DNA of 64,000 bases from JAAYCU01 sp964401335. Lineage in GTDB: Bacteria > Planctomycetota > Phycisphaerae > UBA1845 > PWPN01. The position numbers and the translations under genes are program-made. Positions within the stretch are counted from its first letter, which is position 1, and every line of letters starts with the position of its first letter. Location of the stretch: the NCBI GenBank assembly GCA_964401335.1, contig CAYNYK010000010.1:6926-70925 (forward strand). Reading direction: 5' to 3'. The notes under the pieces are model-generated. The model ran no database searches. It was not told where the DNA came from and saw nothing but the letters and a program-made list of their open reading frames with translations. Below, in pieces: positions 62,559 to 64,000 of the stretch.

Positions 62559-63205
62559 TGCGTCAGGCCATTCTCCTGATCATCCTGCTGGCGATCGTGG
62601 TCACGGTGGTGGCTTACGGCCTGGCCACGCCGGCTTATCTGGGCGACTACCGTTGGGTGGCCATTGCGTTGCCGATCTCGCTACTGGTGGCGAGAGAGTT
62701 TTATGACTACTGTCCGAGCTCGACCGCGAGTCACGAGGCGGTGGGGCAGCTTTTTGAATTGACCACGGATGATGATGATGACGAGGATGAGGAGGACGAG
62801 GAAGATGGGGCGATCGAGGAGGACGATGAGGAATGGTCGCTGGAGCCGTTACGCGGCCTGTGGATGGGAAGAGTATGCTTCTGGCCGGAGCGGGCCGACC
62901 AGCCCGTACGCGAGTTGCCCCTGCGTCTGGCCTTCGTGAAAGGCGCGGACGGCCCTTGTCTGATTACCGGCGAGGACGAGCAGGATGATACCAGGATTGT
63001 CGATGCGGAAGTCCTGGCCTACGAAGCGGACCGTGGCCACCTCGACCTGCGCCTGTGGGTAGCCGAACTGGATCACAAACGCAGCTACGAAACCCGGCTG
63101 ACCCGCAAGGGCAGGAACTTCATCCCCGAGGACGACACCGACCCGGTGACCGCCGAACTCCGCCCGGCCCGCCTGCAGCCGATCCCACATCCGCAAGCGG
63201 TATAG
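62558..63205 (+). CDS. Two-TM protein with acidic stretch, coupled to the giant ATPase
   Basis: A 215-residue protein starting at ATG 62558, which shares its first base with the stop of the giant gene (TGATG), a typical coupling arrangement. Two N-terminal membrane segments (ILLIILLAIVVTVVAYGLA and WVAIALPISLLVAREF) are followed by a cytosolic-looking domain. That domain opens with a strongly acidic run (residues about 70-90, mostly Asp and Glu) and has a beta-rich part with GLWMGRVCFWPERAD, LRLAFVKGADGPCL and YETRLTRKGRNFIPED. It is not recognised. It may anchor the cytoplasmic coiled-coil ATPase at the membrane, which is inference from order and topology. Confidence 0.75.
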   Translation: MRQAILLIILLAIVVTVVAYGLATPAYLGDYRWVAIALPISLLVAREFYDYCPSSTASHEAVGQLFELTTDDDDDEDEEDEEDGAIEEDDEEWSLEPLRGLWMGRVCFWPERADQPVRELPLRLAFVKGADGPCLITGEDEQDDTRIVDAEVLAYEADRGHLDLRLWVAELDHKRSYETRLTRKGRNFIPEDDTDPVTAELRPARLQPIPHPQAV

Positions 63206-63776
63206 CGTGAATGTCCCGTGTTTGTCCGTTTCCCGCCTATTGAGTCCCTGAATGCAACCGCTGCCCTGCCAGCGAGGCCTGGCAGTGATAAGCCGCCGCC
63301 CACCTTGGCCTGCTGCACAGGCCGTGCTCCGAGGGCCGGACGAATCACGAAGGGGAAGTCTAACCAGTCGTCAAACGACTGGCCTATCCCGGATAATTCA
63401 CCCCCGAAGAGCCTTCCACAAGGGCAGCCACCGACCCGTTCAGCCTTTCGTTTTTCCAACCCATTGATGAAACCGGAGAGCATGCGGGCTATTTCGATTA
63501 AGGGTATGCATTCCTGGGCGGAACCTCTTGCGATCGTGAAGCAGTTTTTTCTGTCGGGCTTGGTGAAGCGGCCATTTCCCTCGGCCAGATCAATCCTCTT
63601 CTGGCGTTCTTACAGTTTTTCTAACATAAAGGCCATGATTACCCCCAACTTGAACAGGAGATCAGGTGAACAGGAGACCGCAGGTGAGCGACTTGCCCGT
63701 CAATAACGCCTTGGCGTTGCCGAGGGTTCTGCCTCTTCTCTCCTGCTCTATTGTCTACTGCTCACCTGCTCTATTG
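63206..63776. other. Intergenic region, no gene accepted
   Basis: 571 bases after the acidic membrane protein. There is a CAGGAGATCAGGTGAACAGGAGA direct repeat near 63650 and a CTCCTGCTCTATTG / CACCTGCTCTATTG repeat near 63740-63775. Frames here show no coding character. Confidence 0.5.
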
Positions 63777-63804
63777 AAAAAGCCGACCCTGCGGTCGGCT
63801 TTTT
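63777..63804. terminator. Bidirectional intrinsic terminator
   Basis: A perfect 12-bp stem, AAAAAGCCGACC and GGTCGGCTTTTT, with a CTGC loop. T-runs end the hairpin on both strands. On the minus strand it stands just after the 3' end of the tRNA-like sequence. Confidence 0.85.
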
Positions 63805-63860
63805 CAGGGGCGACTGGATTTGAACCAGCGACCTGTCGCCGAGGCGACCGCTCTAGGCCA
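63805..63860 (-). other. tRNA-like 3' half (degenerate tRNA or insertion scar)
   Basis: On the minus strand this reads as the 3' part of a tRNA. A D-loop-type CTAGAGCG is followed by a 5-bp anticodon-like stem GTCGC/GCGAC with a loop of only four bases (CTCG). A variable stretch AGGTC comes next, then a T-arm GCTGG TTCAAAT CCAGT and an acceptor strand CGCCCCT with G73. The matching 5' acceptor AGGGGCG is absent upstream, where the GIY-YIG-like frame runs in. The anticodon loop is too short for a working tRNA. A relic or a recombination scar is likelier. Confidence 0.55.
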
Positions 63861-64000
63861 GTATCGCACGGATTGCCTCACGACCTTTGCCTGTCCTGTA
63901 ATAGCGCTCCGTTCGGATCGCCTCGGACCGGGTCTCGAATGATTCGGGCGTAACTCGCCTCCCGCTATGCGGCCTTCCTGTGTTTTCGCTGTACCCGTGA
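63853..64000 (-). CDS. GIY-YIG-endonuclease-like reading frame, C-terminal part only
   Basis: An open frame entering from the right edge (first full codon at 63999-63997) and ending at TAG 63853-63855. Its end, ESFETRSEAIRTERYYRTGK followed by GREAIRAILA, matches the C-terminal helix of small GIY-YIG nuclease proteins (ERYFKTGRGRE type). The stop lies within the tRNA-like sequence. The catalytic GIY-YIG core would be outside the window, and the first part seen (HGYSENTGRPHSGRRV) does not look like the usual core, so it could be a remnant. The product and function remain open. Confidence 0.5.
   Translation of the reverse strand, partial: HGYSENTGRPHSGRRVTPESFETRSEAIRTERYYRTGKGREAIRAILA

Noticed and set aside
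63805..63860. Functional tRNA gene
   Set aside because: No matching 5' acceptor strand and an anticodon loop of four bases.
63666..63953. Plus-strand frame containing GATGFEPATCR
   Set aside because: It is an antisense reading through the tRNA T-arm, a well-known source of false proteins; it has no Shine-Dalgarno and no coding pattern.

Overview
The window looks like chromosomal DNA of a planctomycete, most likely a Phycisphaerae-like lineage. This is an inference. It rests on two PEP-CTERM exported proteins, a secreted nickel superoxide dismutase, a DUF4838 glycosidase-like protein, a pectate-lyase-3-fold protein, calcium-binding thrombospondin-3-type repeats, GC-rich REP-like repeats of the kind common in planctomycetes, and a mostly GC-rich core. 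Two runs of N (32499-32598 and 50334-50343) show it is a draft assembly, probably a metagenome bin.

Layout. 1-3.6 kb: the 3' part of a radical-SAM gene, a beta-propeller protein, a REP-like repeat, a DUF2085 membrane protein and a small conserved hypothetical. 3.6-6.9 kb (minus): gltX-pssA-psd, linking glutamyl-tRNA and phosphatidylethanolamine synthesis. 7.3-12 kb (minus): two tandem PEP-CTERM paralogues with similar long upstream regions, then a degenerate receiver protein and a receiver-less sigma-54 activator. 12.9-15.5 kb: exported Ni-SOD, NnrE, a beta-helix protein. 15.8-22.4 kb (plus): argD-argF-rph-(SPOR-like membrane protein)-rdgB-speA, i.e. arginine synthesis and arginine decarboxylation beside nucleotide and RNA housekeeping. 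22.4-24.3 kb: an esterase gene broken by an in-frame stop, then repeat-rich spacer. 24.4-30.2 kb (plus): an acidic coiled-coil protein, rarA, 5-formyl-THF cyclo-ligase, a LysM/L,D-transpeptidase, a MazG-like pyrophosphohydrolase and a thioredoxin-like lipoprotein. 30.2-37 kb (minus): mutS2 without Smr domain, a hairpin-repeat array containing an assembly gap, lepA, and a DUF4838 protein. 37.3-45.3 kb (plus): long-form leuS, a CYTH protein, an exported protein, a VOC-like protein, a candidate structured RNA, coaE and rho. 45.3-51.6 kb (minus): a propeller/TSP3 protein, gyrA and rpsA. 51.8-54.2 kb (plus): a HEPN/MNT pair and xylB. 54.4-63.2 kb (plus): three small exported proteins, a 2265-residue protein fusing an ExeA/PEP-CTERM-locus-type AAA ATPase to about 1900 residues of coiled coil, and a translationally coupled two-TM acidic protein. 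The right edge holds a bidirectional terminator and a 3'-half tRNA-like sequence overlapping the end of a GIY-YIG-like reading frame.

The most unusual part is 54.4-63.2 kb. The ATPase head resembles secretion ATPases of exosortase loci. The usual membrane and peptidoglycan-binding tail is replaced by a very long, internally duplicated coiled coil, and the membrane anchor seems to be supplied by the coupled downstream gene. A second point of interest is the possible regulatory link between the receiver-less sigma-54 activator, the degenerate receiver and the PEP-CTERM pair. No exosortase, CRISPR array, complete insertion sequence or rRNA gene was seen.
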